Assembly: GCA_947176485.1 (NCBI GenBank)
Contig: CAMWQS010000083.1
Location: 1 to 6,634 of the forward strand
DNA: 6,634 bases
Source: an uncultured Clostridia bacterium
GTDB taxonomy: Bacteria; Bacillota; Clostridia; Christensenellales; Borkfalkiaceae
Direction of reading: 5' to 3'
Part shown: piece by piece, positions 1 to 6,634 of the stretch
Layout of the letters: each line of letters begins with the position of its first letter
How positions within the stretch are numbered: position 1 is the first letter of the stretch
Position numbers and translations under genes: made by a program
Notes under the pieces: model-generated
What the model was told of the DNA's origin: nothing
The model's database searches: none
What the model saw: only the letters and a program-made list of their open reading frames with translations

Positions 1-1181
1 GAACGGAGCGCCTTTGCTTCGCCAGTGCAGTAGCCGGGGAAGTTGTAGTGGTGCATATATCTTTTTGTAACTTCTTCGTCAAGACCTTCAAGCTTCTGCG
101 CTTCGCCGAGCATACCGAGGGTGCAAGTCGTAAGGGTTTGGGTTTGTCCTCTCGTGAAAACGGCTGAGCCGTGCGCACGGGGAAGAACTCCCTTTTCACA
201 CCAAATGGGACGAACGTCTTTAAGACCTCTGCCGTCGGGACGGATACCCTTATCGAATATCTTTGCACGAACCTTTTCCTTGGTGAGGTAATAAAGGCTG
301 TCCTTAATTTCACGCTTGTTATCTGGATAGATATCAGCGAAATGCTCTAAAACTTCCTTTTCTGCTTCTTCCTGTCTCTTTTCTCTTTCCTGTCTGTCGA
401 ATGTATCGATAGCCCAGTCGATTTTTGCGGAAGCGTATGCGCGAACCTCCTTGTCAAGCTCTTCGGGAATATGATAAAGTTCGATTTCAAGCTTGGGTTT
501 GCCGACTACGGGAACAATTTTATCTTCGATAAATTGGCAAATTTTCTGAATTTCTTTATGACCGAACATGATTGCGCCGACCATTTCGTCGTTGGTAACT
601 TCGTTTGCGCCCGCTTCGATCATCAAAATTGCGTCCTTAGTACCAGCCAAGTTCAAGTGAATTGCGCTCTTTGCGCGCTGAGCCAAATCGGGGTTAATAA
701 CGTACTTGCCGTCTACCATACCTACGACAACCGAACCCGTGGGACCAGCCCAAGGGATATCGGAAATTGCAAGTGCAACTGAAGAGCCTATCATGGCGAG
801 AGGCTCGGGTGAAACGTCAGGTTCAACCGAAAGCGCCTGTGCCGTAACGACTACGTCGTTAAAAAGACCCTTGGGGAACAACGGACGAAGGGGTCTGTCG
901 ATAAGTCTTGCAGTCAAAATTGCTTTATCGCTTGCCCTTCCTTCACGCTTTTTAAAGCCGCCGGGAATTTTGCCGATAGCGTACATCTTTTCTTCGTAGT
1001 CAACTTGCAGAGGGAAGAAATCCATACCTTCTCTGGGTGCTGCCGACATACATACCGACACCATAACGGCGGTCTCACCGCATCTTACAAGGCAAGAGCC
1101 GTTGGTCTGTTCAGCGTATTTGCCCGTCTCGATAACGACGTCTTTTCCGCCTACTTTGAGTGTAAATTCTTTGTAGTTCAT
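1..1181 (-). CDS. pnp: Polynucleotide phosphorylase (PNPase), N-terminal part, cut by window edge
   Basis: PNPase is a 3'-to-5' phosphorolytic exoribonuclease that degrades mRNA to nucleoside diphosphates and works as a cytoplasmic trimer. The frame is open from the ATG at 1181 to the left edge, giving 393 codons of a protein usually near 700 residues. Residues about 1-215 form the first RNase PH-like domain, with GKIPGGFKKREGR at 71-82 and the LIDRPLRPLFPKG block at 93-105. A charged helical linker follows (about 240-305). The second RNase PH domain starts near 310, with IRPDGRG at 313-319, LPRAHGSAVFTRGQTQ at 333-348 and HHYNFPGY at 377-384. The catalytic core residues of the second domain, and the KH and S1 RNA-binding domains, would lie beyond the window. 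The start is supported by AAGGAG (1188-1193) six bases upstream. It lies downstream of rpsO, the classical neighbour. The family call is very secure. Confidence 0.98.
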   Translation of the reverse strand, partial: MNYKEFTLKVGGKDVVIETGKYAEQTNGSCLVRCGETAVMVSVCMSAAPREGMDFFPLQVDYEEKMYAIGKIPGGFKKREGRASDKAILTARLIDRPLRPLFPKGLFNDVVVTAQALSVEPDVSPEPLAMIGSSVALAISDIPWAGPTGSVVVGMVDGKYVINPDLAQRAKSAIHLNLAGTKDAILMIEAGANEVTNDEMVGAIMFGHKEIQKICQFIEDKIVPVVGKPKLEIELYHIPEELDKEVRAYASAKIDWAIDTFDRQEREKRQEEAEKEVLEHFADIYPDNKREIKDSLYYLTKEKVRAKIFDKGIRPDGRGLKDVRPIWCEKGVLPRAHGSAVFTRGQTQTLTTCTLGMLGEAQKLEGLDEEVTKRYMHHYNFPGYCTGEAKALR

Positions 1182-1238
1182 CTCTGTCTCCTTTTCTTCT
1201 TGTGCCCACAGCGCTTGCTGCGAACGATTTTTTAAGCA

Positions 1239-1268
1239 AAAAAGAGCGCGTTAAAGCGCGCTCTTTTT
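1239..1268 (-). terminator. Rho-independent terminator-like hairpin between rpsO and pnp
   Basis: A perfect 12-bp inverted repeat pairs 1239-1250 (AAAAAGAGCGCG) with 1257-1268 around a 6-base loop. On the minus strand the stem is GC-rich at the loop end and runs into six T (1243-1238), partly shared with the stem. The plus strand also ends in a T run, so the hairpin could act in both directions. It begins one base after the rpsO stop codon and ends 57 bases before the pnp start. It probably ends most rpsO transcripts and lets a fraction read through to pnp. It could alternatively serve as an mRNA-stabilising or processing stem in the rpsO-pnp transcript. Confidence 0.85.
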
Positions 1269-1269
1269 G

Positions 1270-1524
1270 TTACTTTCTGAGTCCTAATGCCGCAACTATA
1301 GCACGGTATCTTTCGATATCCTTGCTTTTAAGATAGTCCAAAAGACCGCGACGGCGACCAACCATCTTTAAAAGTCCGCGACGGGAATGGTTATCGTGGA
1401 TATGCTCTTTAAGGTGTTCGTTGAGGTGGTTTATTCTTTCAGTCAAAAGTGCAATCTGCACTTCGGGCGAACCGGTGTCCCCTTCCTTAGTAGCGTATTT
1501 TGCGATAATTTCTTGCTTTTCCAT
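1270..1524 (-). CDS. rpsO: 30S ribosomal protein S15
   Basis: S15 is a primary 16S rRNA-binding protein of the small subunit platform. It binds the three-way junction of helices 20-22 and in several bacteria represses its own mRNA. The 84-residue product carries the family hallmarks: DTGSPEVQIALLTERI at about 16-31, HSRRGLLKMVGRRRGLLDYL at about 46-65, and the C-terminal YRAIVAALGLRK. It is about five residues shorter at the N-terminus than the common 89-residue form. The start is firm because a TAA codon directly precedes the ATG in frame, and AGGAGG (1534-1539) sits nine bases upstream. A promoter and a structured leader appear to lie in the 155-base gap upstream, and a strong hairpin follows the stop. 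pnp is next on the same strand, as in most bacteria. Confidence 0.98.
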   Translation of the reverse strand: MEKQEIIAKYATKEGDTGSPEVQIALLTERINHLNEHLKEHIHDNHSRRGLLKMVGRRRGLLDYLKSKDIERYRAIVAALGLRK

Positions 1525-1554
1525 TTACTTTATCCTCCTATGGAAATATTTGCG

Positions 1555-1597
1555 GGAAACAAAGCTCGGCGTTGAGTGTTCGCACGACCTTGTAACC
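1555..1597 (-). promoter_or_regulatory. Candidate structured rpsO leader (possible S15 autoregulatory element)
   Basis: The rpsO 5' untranslated region can be folded by eye into a junction. An outer helix pairs ACAAGG (1588-1593) with CUUUGU (1559-1564), and continues past two U-U mismatches to GG/CC (1596-1597 with 1555-1556). Inside are a small GUG-CGAA-CAC hairpin (1576-1585) and a weak second hairpin with loop AACGCC (1566-1575). A three-way junction with G-U and G-C pairs is the kind of structure S15 recognises in known rpsO leaders. The individual stems are short and I see no exact match to a described leader class. The S15-binding role is therefore inference from position and rough fold. 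Confidence 0.3.
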
Positions 1598-1609
1598 GTA
1601 ACGAAAATC

Positions 1610-1638
1610 ATTTTAGCACTATTAATTGTAAAAAGCAA
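1610..1638 (-). promoter_or_regulatory. Putative extended -10 promoter for rpsO
   Basis: On the minus strand a -10 element TAAAAT (1610-1615) is preceded by TGC, giving an extended -10. TTGCTT (1633-1638) lies 17 bases further upstream as a weak -35. It sits in the AT-rich gap between hemZ and rpsO. The start of transcription would be near 1603, leaving a leader of about 79 bases before the rpsO ATG. The match is to the housekeeping sigma-70/sigma-A consensus, with five of six bases in the -10 and three of six in the -35. Confidence 0.5.
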
Positions 1639-1658
1639 ACGATTTGAATAAAATTTTC

Positions 1659-1696
1659 AAAAATATTAGTACAAGCTCACTATTTAAACAGCTTGT
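1659..1696 (-). terminator. Weak terminator-like stem across the hemZ stop
   Basis: ACAAGCT at 1671-1677 and AGCTTGT at 1690-1696 form a perfect 7-bp stem with a 12-base loop that contains the hemZ TAG stop. On the minus strand it is followed, after seven bases, by five T (1663-1659) in AT-rich sequence. The stem is short, the loop long and the T run displaced, so it is a poor but possible end for the recJ-rel-MBL-hemZ transcript. Alternatively transcription runs on into rpsO. Confidence 0.3.
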
Positions 1697-3038
1697 TTCT
1701 TTTTTCGATAATTTCGTCGATTTTGGAAAGATAGGTCGGAATGTCCTTGGGGGCGGCGTAGCGTTCAATTCTGTCCTCGTCCCCGAAATAACGCTTTGAA
1801 ATTGCGTTTGCACCTACGGCGACGTTGGAAGTAATTTCTTCCATCGTATCGATATTGTACACACAGGCTTTATCTGGCTTAGCCCAACCTACGTTTTCCA
1901 GTCCGCCCGCCTGATACTTCTGTCGATATAGATAGTAAGGCTCATACCCCGCTTGCGTAAGAAGCGTGCGAGAAAGGCTAATCATTTCCTCTATACCCTT
2001 TACGTTCAACTTCTTGGTTTCTTCTTTTAATTTCGCGCCACTCTTTAACGAAAGCGTATGCACGGTTATATTTGCGGGATTTAACGAGATAGCTGTCCTT
2101 ATTGAGTTTTCAAAGTCTTCGGGCGTTTCGTCAGCAAGTCCCGCAATTAAATCAAGGTTAATATCAAAGCCGTATTTTGCTGCCATTTCATACGCTTGAA
2201 CGGTTTGGGCGGAAGTGTGTTTCCTGCCTATTTTTTCAAGCGTTTTATCGTTAAAAGTTTGGGGGTTTACACAAATTCGCGTTACGCCGAAATCTCTTGC
2301 AGTTTTCAATTTTTCTTCGGTAAAAACGTCGGGTCTGCCCGCCTCTACCGTATACTCCACTTTTTTGTCGAAAAGTGCGTTAATTGCGGCATATATGGGG
2401 GTCAATTGAAAATTTTCAAGCACGAAAGGAGTACCTCCGCCGACGTAAATACTGCGTAAATCGGTAAGATACGGCTTAACGGTATTCAGCTCCTTTACAA
2501 GAGAATTTACGTAATTTTCTATATAAATTTTGGTCTTTTCTATAGGCGCGGTAATAAACGAACAATAGTCGCACTTAGTGGGGCAAAACGGTATACTTAT
2601 GTATAAATCTTGCCCTCCCTTTTTATATATTCGGCTCTGCGCTTTTATAATGCGGGACACGAGGGCAGTGTTATCTTCAGACACGCACGTTTTCTTAAAA
2701 AGCTCTTCGAAACCCGCACCCGCCGAAATCTCATTATAGGCAAGCTTAGTGGGGCGTATGCCCGTAAGCGCACCCCAAGGAAGGTCGCCCTTGAATTTTG
2801 AAAGAACCTTATAAAAAGCCAACTTTGCCGAGCGTTTTGCAAGGCGTTTGAAAACCAAATCGTTTTCAGCCTTATACTCCTCTTCAAAGTCGTAAAATTC
2901 GCCGTTGTATTCTATTGAGTTTAAAAACTTACCACCCGAACACGAAAAATAATGCGTGAAATCTTCGTCTTCTGCGTCAAAAGCGCGGATTACGAGCAGT
3001 ATTTCGTCATATAAGCCTATACTGTTTGTATTTAGCAT
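1680..3038 (-). CDS. hemZ: HemZ-type radical SAM protein (coproporphyrinogen III dehydrogenase-like)
   Basis: This 452-residue protein belongs to the HemN/HemW/HemZ radical SAM group, annotated as oxygen-independent coproporphyrinogen III dehydrogenase. The true reaction of HemZ in many clostridia without full haem synthesis is not certain. An N-terminal domain (about 1-140) carries the HemZ-type LPWGALTGIRPTKL at 86-99. The radical SAM core begins near 145 with IPFCPTKCDYC. C152, C156 and C159 form the CX3CX2C site for the 4Fe-4S cluster. The SAM-binding glycine motif GGGTP is at 200-204, EAGRPD at 232-237, NPQTFNDKTLEKIGRKH at 258-274, and LDLIAGL at 295-301. The C-terminal YLYRQKYQAGGLENVGWAKP (369-388) separates HemZ from HemW. 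Residue 205 after GGGTP is Phe where Thr or Ser is usual. The ATG lies one base after the MBL stop, with a weak AAGG (3046-3049) upstream. The length is somewhat below the roughly 500 residues of Bacillus HemZ. Confidence 0.93.
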   Translation of the reverse strand: MLNTNSIGLYDEILLVIRAFDAEDEDFTHYFSCSGGKFLNSIEYNGEFYDFEEEYKAENDLVFKRLAKRSAKLAFYKVLSKFKGDLPWGALTGIRPTKLAYNEISAGAGFEELFKKTCVSEDNTALVSRIIKAQSRIYKKGGQDLYISIPFCPTKCDYCSFITAPIEKTKIYIENYVNSLVKELNTVKPYLTDLRSIYVGGGTPFVLENFQLTPIYAAINALFDKKVEYTVEAGRPDVFTEEKLKTARDFGVTRICVNPQTFNDKTLEKIGRKHTSAQTVQAYEMAAKYGFDINLDLIAGLADETPEDFENSIRTAISLNPANITVHTLSLKSGAKLKEETKKLNVKGIEEMISLSRTLLTQAGYEPYYLYRQKYQAGGLENVGWAKPDKACVYNIDTMEEITSNVAVGANAISKRYFGDEDRIERYAAPKDIPTYLSKIDEIIEKRNKLFK

Positions 3039-3039
3039 T

Positions 3040-3645
3040 TTAATACCTTAGATACGGATTAAAGGTGCGTTCGCGTGAAAGCGTGCTGTCCTCACCGTGT
3101 CCGCAATAAATTTTATAATCACCGTCAAGCGCAGAAAGCTTTTTGAGACTGCTTATAAGTTGTGTGAAGCTGCCGGTTGGCAAGTCCCATCTGCCTATAT
3201 TGCCGCGAAAGAGCGTATCACCCGTAAAAAGTGCGCTTTCGGTAAGATAACAGCAGCTGCCCACTGTATGCCCGGGAGTTTCTAAAACTTTAAAGTCTAT
3301 GCCGCACAAGTTAACTTCTTCCCCGTCTTTAAAGGTACGTGCAATTTCAAATTGCGGAACGGTTACGCCGCCGAATATACTTAAATATTCTTTACTGAAA
3401 ATTAAGTCTTTTTCGCGTTCGCTGCAGCATATAAGGGCACCTTTTGCAAAAAGTTCGCCGCATGCACCAACGTGATCAAAGTGCCCGTGAGTAAGCAAAA
3501 CGAACTTGCAAACAAGCCCGTTTTTCTTTAAAACTTCTATAACGTTATACCCAGACGGGTCTATTACTACGGCAGTCTTATTATCAGCCGTCAAAATATA
3601 AGAATTACTTGCACCGTTAAACGGTAAAACTTTAAAAACTTGCAT
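3040..3645 (-). CDS. MBL-fold hydrolase, glyoxalase II-like
   Basis: This is a soluble metallo-beta-lactamase-fold hydrolase of about 201 residues, of the small glyoxalase II-like (YcbL-type) group expected to hydrolyse thioesters such as S-lactoyl conjugates; the substrate is not known. Numbered from the alternative upstream start, the metal ligands are all present: THGHFDH (57-63) gives H58, H60, D62 and H63, TPGH (128-131) gives H131, GDTLF (147-151) gives D148, and CGHGE (186-190) gives H188. The extra C-terminal domain of true GloB is missing. The frame can start at TTG 3660, overlapping the rel stop as TTGA, or at ATG 3645. I prefer ATG because MQVFKVLPF followed by NSYIL resembles the usual N-terminus. 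Neither start has a clear ribosome binding site, so translation is probably coupled to rel. In clostridia this gene commonly sits between rel (or dtd) and hemZ. Confidence 0.93.
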   Translation of the reverse strand: MQVFKVLPFNGASNSYILTADNKTAVVIDPSGYNVIEVLKKNGLVCKFVLLTHGHFDHVGACGELFAKGALICCSEREKDLIFSKEYLSIFGGVTVPQFEIARTFKDGEEVNLCGIDFKVLETPGHTVGSCCYLTESALFTGDTLFRGNIGRWDLPTGSFTQLISSLKKLSALDGDYKIYCGHGEDSTLSRERTFNPYLRY

Positions 3646-3656
3646 ATATATTGGGG

Positions 3657-5795
3657 TCAATTGGTCGTTCTGTATACGTCAAGTACGCGCTTATCGCGCT
3701 TTAAACGGTTAATCAAAAGGTCGATATCAGAGCGCTTATTAAGCTTTATGCGCACGTCGACTTCCGCCAAATTGTCCTTATTTATTCTGCCGCTGATTTG
3801 CGTGAACGAAAGGCGCATCGCAGCAATTTCCGCGATCACGTAAGCCGTAACGCCGTCGTAGTTATCCGAAATAACTTTTATATCCGCAAGGAAATCGGTA
3901 TTGATGTCACCCGTCCACTGCGCGGGTTGCAAGCGGTTCTTGTCCGCATCGCTAAGATTGGTGCAGTCCGAACGGTGAACTATTACCCCCCTTCCACGCG
4001 AAACGAAGCCGACGATGTCGTCACCGGGGACAGGGTTGCAACAATGTGCAAAGCGAACCAAAAGCCCGCTCATACCCTTAATTGTTACGCTACCTGCAGG
4101 TGAGTGCTTTAACTTGCCCGAATCAACCACTTCAACGGGCTTGGGCATTTCTTTCTTATAGTAGTCAATCAGTTTAAAAATTACTTGGTTAACGCTGACC
4201 GCGCCGTAACCGACGGACGCCATCATCTCGTTCACCGAACTGAAAACAAGCTTGTTGGAAAGTTTTTTGAAGGAGCTTTCCGTAAGCAAATCGTTTAGGT
4301 TATACCCTTTACGCTTTGCCTCCGCTTCAAGCATAGCTTTACCGGTCTTGGCGTTTTCCTCCTTCATCTCACGCTTAAAAAATTGCCTTATCTTGGCGCG
4401 TGCCGAGCCCGACTTGACGAATTTAAGCCAGTCCCACGAAGGACCGCGAGAGCTTGACTGCGTGAGGATTTCAACCACGTCACCCGTTGTCAGCGTGGAA
4501 TTTAAGGCAACCATTTTGCCGTTGACCTTAGCACCTACGCATTTATTGCCGACTTCCGAGTGAATAGCGTAAGCGAAATCCACAGGGGTTGCTTCCAATG
4601 GAAGTGAAATAACTTTGCCGTGCGGGGTAAAAACCAAAAGCTCGTTATCGTATAAGTCGTTCTTTAAGCTGTCAACGAATTCTTTAGATTCGTTTAAGCT
4701 TCCTTGCCAGTCCATAACGTCGCGTATCCACGAAAGACGGGCGTCGAAGTTTGTTTCCTTTGCCTCAACAGAGCCTTTTTCTTTATACTTCCAGTGCGCG
4801 GCAATACCGTATTCAGCCATCTTGTGCATTTCGTAAGTGCGTATCTGAATTTCAAAGAACTGCCCGAAATTGGTTACTACCGTAGTGTGCAAGGACTGAT
4901 ACATATTGCGCTTAGGCGTTGCGATATAGTCCTTAATTCTGCCGGGCACGGGCTTCCACTTCATGTGGATTTTGCCTAAAATTTCATAGCACTCGTCAGT
5001 TTTATCAACGATAACGCGGGTTGCTGTTAAATCGTAAATCTGGTCAAGAGTCTTGCCCTGATTTTTCATTTTACGGTAGATAGAATAGAAGTGCTTGGGT
5101 CTGCCTATAACCTCGCCCTTTATGCCGCTTTCTTTTAAAATTTCTTTGATTTCGGCAACCACGAAGTCAACGAAGGACTTCCTTTCCTCCAACTTCTGGT
5201 GAATGTTGGTAACCAAGAACTCGTAAGCTTCAGGGTCAAGGTATTTAAGGCATAAATCTTCAAGCTCGCACTTAATTTGCGAAATACCGAGCCTTCCCGC
5301 CAACGGCGTGAAAATTTCCAAGGTTTCCTTGGCAATTCTTTGCTGGCGCTCGTTGGAAAGGAAGTTCAACGAACGCATATTGTGCAGCCTGTCCGCAAGT
5401 TTAATTATAATGACGCGCACGTCATTAGCCATAGCTACGAAAATTTTTCTGAAATTTTCCGCGTCTTCTTCCTCATGCGTGCGGTAATGAATTTTATCGA
5501 GCTTAGTTACGCCGTCAACCAAAGTCATAATTTCTTTGCCGAAGCGGCGTAAAATGTCATCCTCGGTGGCGGGCGTATCTTCTACTACGTCGTGAAGAAA
5601 TGCGGCAGCAACCGTGGGCGTGTCGAGTCCTAAGTCAACTAAAATTTCGGCAACGGCGCACGGGTGCATAAAGTACGGCTCGCCAGAGGCGCGCTTTTGC
5701 CCGTTGTGCATTTCCCTTGCGTAGTTGTGCGCTGAAAGAAGGAGCGCGTAGTCTTCGGCAGAATAATTCTTTTTGATTTTATCAATGACGTCCAA
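3657..5795 (-). CDS. relA: Bifunctional (p)ppGpp synthetase/hydrolase Rel
   Basis: This long RelA/SpoT homologue (712 residues, typical length) makes ppGpp and pppGpp from ATP and GDP/GTP during starvation and also hydrolyses them. The HD hydrolase domain (about 20-190) is intact, with H44, HDVVEDT at 68-74 and DRLHNMR at 135-141. The synthetase domain (about 225-340) has GRPKHFYSIYRK at 231-242, the RIKD motif at 286-289 that marks bifunctional enzymes rather than the EXDD of synthetase-only RelA, NMYQSLHTT at 297-305 and EIQIRT at 315-320. A TGS domain spans about 388-447, a helical region follows, the zinc-finger/CC domain has HCC at 584-586 and C611, and an ACT domain spans about 637-712. 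The start is TTG at 5795, set by AGGAGG six bases upstream, and it overlaps recJ by 14 bases. It thus appears fully active in both directions and ribosome-responsive. Confidence 0.97.
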   Translation of the reverse strand: MDVIDKIKKNYSAEDYALLLSAHNYAREMHNGQKRASGEPYFMHPCAVAEILVDLGLDTPTVAAAFLHDVVEDTPATEDDILRRFGKEIMTLVDGVTKLDKIHYRTHEEEDAENFRKIFVAMANDVRVIIIKLADRLHNMRSLNFLSNERQQRIAKETLEIFTPLAGRLGISQIKCELEDLCLKYLDPEAYEFLVTNIHQKLEERKSFVDFVVAEIKEILKESGIKGEVIGRPKHFYSIYRKMKNQGKTLDQIYDLTATRVIVDKTDECYEILGKIHMKWKPVPGRIKDYIATPKRNMYQSLHTTVVTNFGQFFEIQIRTYEMHKMAEYGIAAHWKYKEKGSVEAKETNFDARLSWIRDVMDWQGSLNESKEFVDSLKNDLYDNELLVFTPHGKVISLPLEATPVDFAYAIHSEVGNKCVGAKVNGKMVALNSTLTTGDVVEILTQSSSRGPSWDWLKFVKSGSARAKIRQFFKREMKEENAKTGKAMLEAEAKRKGYNLNDLLTESSFKKLSNKLVFSSVNEMMASVGYGAVSVNQVIFKLIDYYKKEMPKPVEVVDSGKLKHSPAGSVTIKGMSGLLVRFAHCCNPVPGDDIVGFVSRGRGVIVHRSDCTNLSDADKNRLQPAQWTGDINTDFLADIKVISDNYDGVTAYVIAEIAAMRLSFTQISGRINKDNLAEVDVRIKLNKRSDIDLLINRLKRDKRVLDVYRTTN

Positions 5796-6634
5796 AATGC
5801 TCCTCCTTTATTTCCTTTACCATATTATATAATGGTGAATTTTCAAGTTTACTTTTTACCCCTCGGACAACCTCTAATCTGCCACTATTGAACGTAATTA
5901 AAGAAAGCTGTTCAAACACCTTCAAGGCGAAGAATACTTGCAATTTATTGCCGAGATTATTGCGCTTTGCTACTTCTTCCGCACAAGCGCCTTCAAGGTT
6001 TGAAGCGTTTGCCGAAACTTGTGCAAAGACGCTCAGCAGTTCTTCCCTATCGCAGTTAAGCTTGTTTATAACGCGTGATGCGGGGGCGTTTTCAACCACT
6101 TCCACGCGCCCGTCTAAAACACCGAGCCTTGTAGCACACTTAAGGTTATCTAATACTATTACCCTTTTGTAGCCGCTTAAATCGGCCTCCCCGTTGGGTG
6201 CAACCAAAATTGAAGTATGGAAGCTTTTTGACGACGGCAAGAACATATCTGCGTCAAGATTTGCGGAATTATTATAAGAGTTTATAACGGTGTTATCCCA
6301 AGAAACAAACACCGTACCCGCCGCTTTATTTTTCATTAAATTCTCGACTTCAGCGTGGGAAATCGTTGAGACGTTACAGTCAAATTCTTCGTTTGAAAGC
6401 GTTTCTATAAGCGATAACGCCATTTCTTCCTCAGCGTACACCCTTGCGTCGTTACCGTAGACAACGTCCCGCACGAAGCCTTTAATATACTCTTTACCGC
6501 GGAAAGACGACACGTTGTATTCGAAAATAAGCTTTTTAGGCGCCGCGCTTGAAAGCAGCTTAGCGTATTTGCTACCACCGAAATACATAAGCTCAAGCTT
6601 GGAATTTTTTATTGATAAATGCGGCGATAAAGGC
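5782..6634 (-). CDS. recJ: Single-stranded-DNA-specific exonuclease RecJ, C-terminal part, cut by window edge
   Basis: The frame is open from the right edge to the TGA at 5782-5784, giving 283 residues with no start in view. An internal ATG at 6588 is not taken as the start because the homology runs through it. RecJ is a 5'-to-3' single-strand exonuclease of recombination and mismatch repair. The catalytic DHH and DHHA1 domains would lie to the right. The first 50 residues or so look like the RecJ OB-fold end, with MYFGGSKYAKLL, then FRGKEYIKGFVRDV. The rest resembles the extra C-terminal domain of Bacillota RecJ: a middle region with VIVLDNL, then a winged-helix-like tail with FALKVFEQLSLITF and the closing LENSPLYN. 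The assignment rests on these C-terminal patterns and on the position next to rel, so it is good but less certain than its neighbours. Confidence 0.8.
   Translation of the reverse strand, partial: PLSPHLSIKNSKLELMYFGGSKYAKLLSSAAPKKLIFEYNVSSFRGKEYIKGFVRDVVYGNDARVYAEEEMALSLIETLSNEEFDCNVSTISHAEVENLMKNKAAGTVFVSWDNTVINSYNNSANLDADMFLPSSKSFHTSILVAPNGEADLSGYKRVIVLDNLKCATRLGVLDGRVEVVENAPASRVINKLNCDREELLSVFAQVSANASNLEGACAEEVAKRNNLGNKLQVFFALKVFEQLSLITFNSGRLEVVRGVKSKLENSPLYNMVKEIKEEHFGRH
5793..5807 (-). promoter_or_regulatory. Ribosome binding site that fixes the rel TTG start
   Basis: AGGAGG at 5802-5807, within AAAGGAGGAG, lies six bases upstream of the TTG at 5793-5795. No ATG in the rel frame lies nearby, so this near-perfect site decides the start. 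It is encoded inside the last codons of recJ (Lys-Glu-Glu-His), so ribosomes finishing recJ pass directly over it. Confidence 0.8.

Noticed and set aside
471..782. Plus-strand open frame of 103 codons
   Set aside because: It lies wholly antisense to the well-conserved first part of pnp, has no ribosome binding site, and its product resembles no family I know.
1201..1225. Small inverted repeat CAGC-AAGC-GCTG in the pnp leader
   Set aside because: The 4-5 bp stem is too short to distinguish from chance.
1622..1813. Minus-strand frame of 63 codons across the hemZ end and the hemZ-rpsO gap
   Set aside because: It overlaps the end of hemZ in another frame and then runs into AT-rich non-coding sequence. 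It has no ribosome binding site.
2645..2887. Minus-strand frame of 80 codons inside hemZ
   Set aside because: It is an alternative frame of conserved hemZ sequence, including the GIRPTK region, with no independent support.
3798..4563. Plus-strand open frames opposite the rel C-terminal half (3798-4103 and 4252-4563)
   Set aside because: They are antisense shadows of the conserved Rel TGS, zinc-finger and ACT regions and show no start signals.
5824..5853. TATAAT on the minus strand at 5824-5829 as a possible internal rel promoter
   Set aside because: There is no -35 at a proper distance (TTGAAA is only 11 bases upstream), and the bases encode the conserved RecJ tail SPLYN, which explains them.

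Overview
The window is a compact bacterial housekeeping block with every gene on the minus strand. In transcription order (right to left) it holds the 3' part of recJ, a full-length rel/relA-spoT gene, a glyoxalase II-type metallo-beta-lactamase hydrolase gene, hemZ, rpsO (ribosomal protein S15), and the 5' part of pnp (polynucleotide phosphorylase). Both end genes are cut by the window edges. The gene order recJ, rel, MBL hydrolase, hemZ and the HemZ type of radical SAM protein point to the Bacillota, most likely Clostridia. The strong AGGAGG-type ribosome binding sites, TTG starts and the RecJ C-terminal region fit this. I cannot place it below class level.

Region by region: positions 5782-6634 encode the RecJ C-terminus. 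rel (3657-5795) starts at TTG inside the end of recJ, and its Shine-Dalgarno sequence lies within recJ codons. The MBL gene begins at or just after the rel stop, and hemZ starts one base after the MBL stop. These four genes therefore look like one transcript with coupled translation. A 7-bp stem across the hemZ stop (1671-1696) may end it. A 155-base gap (1525-1679) then holds a plausible extended -10 promoter and a foldable leader for rpsO. rpsO is followed one base after its stop by a perfect 12-bp GC/AU hairpin with U-tracts (1239-1268). pnp begins 57 bases beyond that hairpin.

The genes serve DNA repair (recJ), the stringent response (rel), thiol-ester or small-molecule detoxification (MBL), a tetrapyrrole-related or uncertain radical SAM reaction (hemZ), the ribosome (rpsO), and RNA decay (pnp). 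rpsO-pnp is a widely conserved pair. In many clostridia apt sits between recJ and rel, and dtd between rel and the MBL gene. Both are absent here, so the block is a condensed version.

I found no mobile element, CRISPR array, tRNA or rRNA, and no unrecognised gene system. The points worth a second look are regulatory (the rpsO leader, the rpsO-pnp hairpin and what drives pnp) plus small deviations in the proteins.
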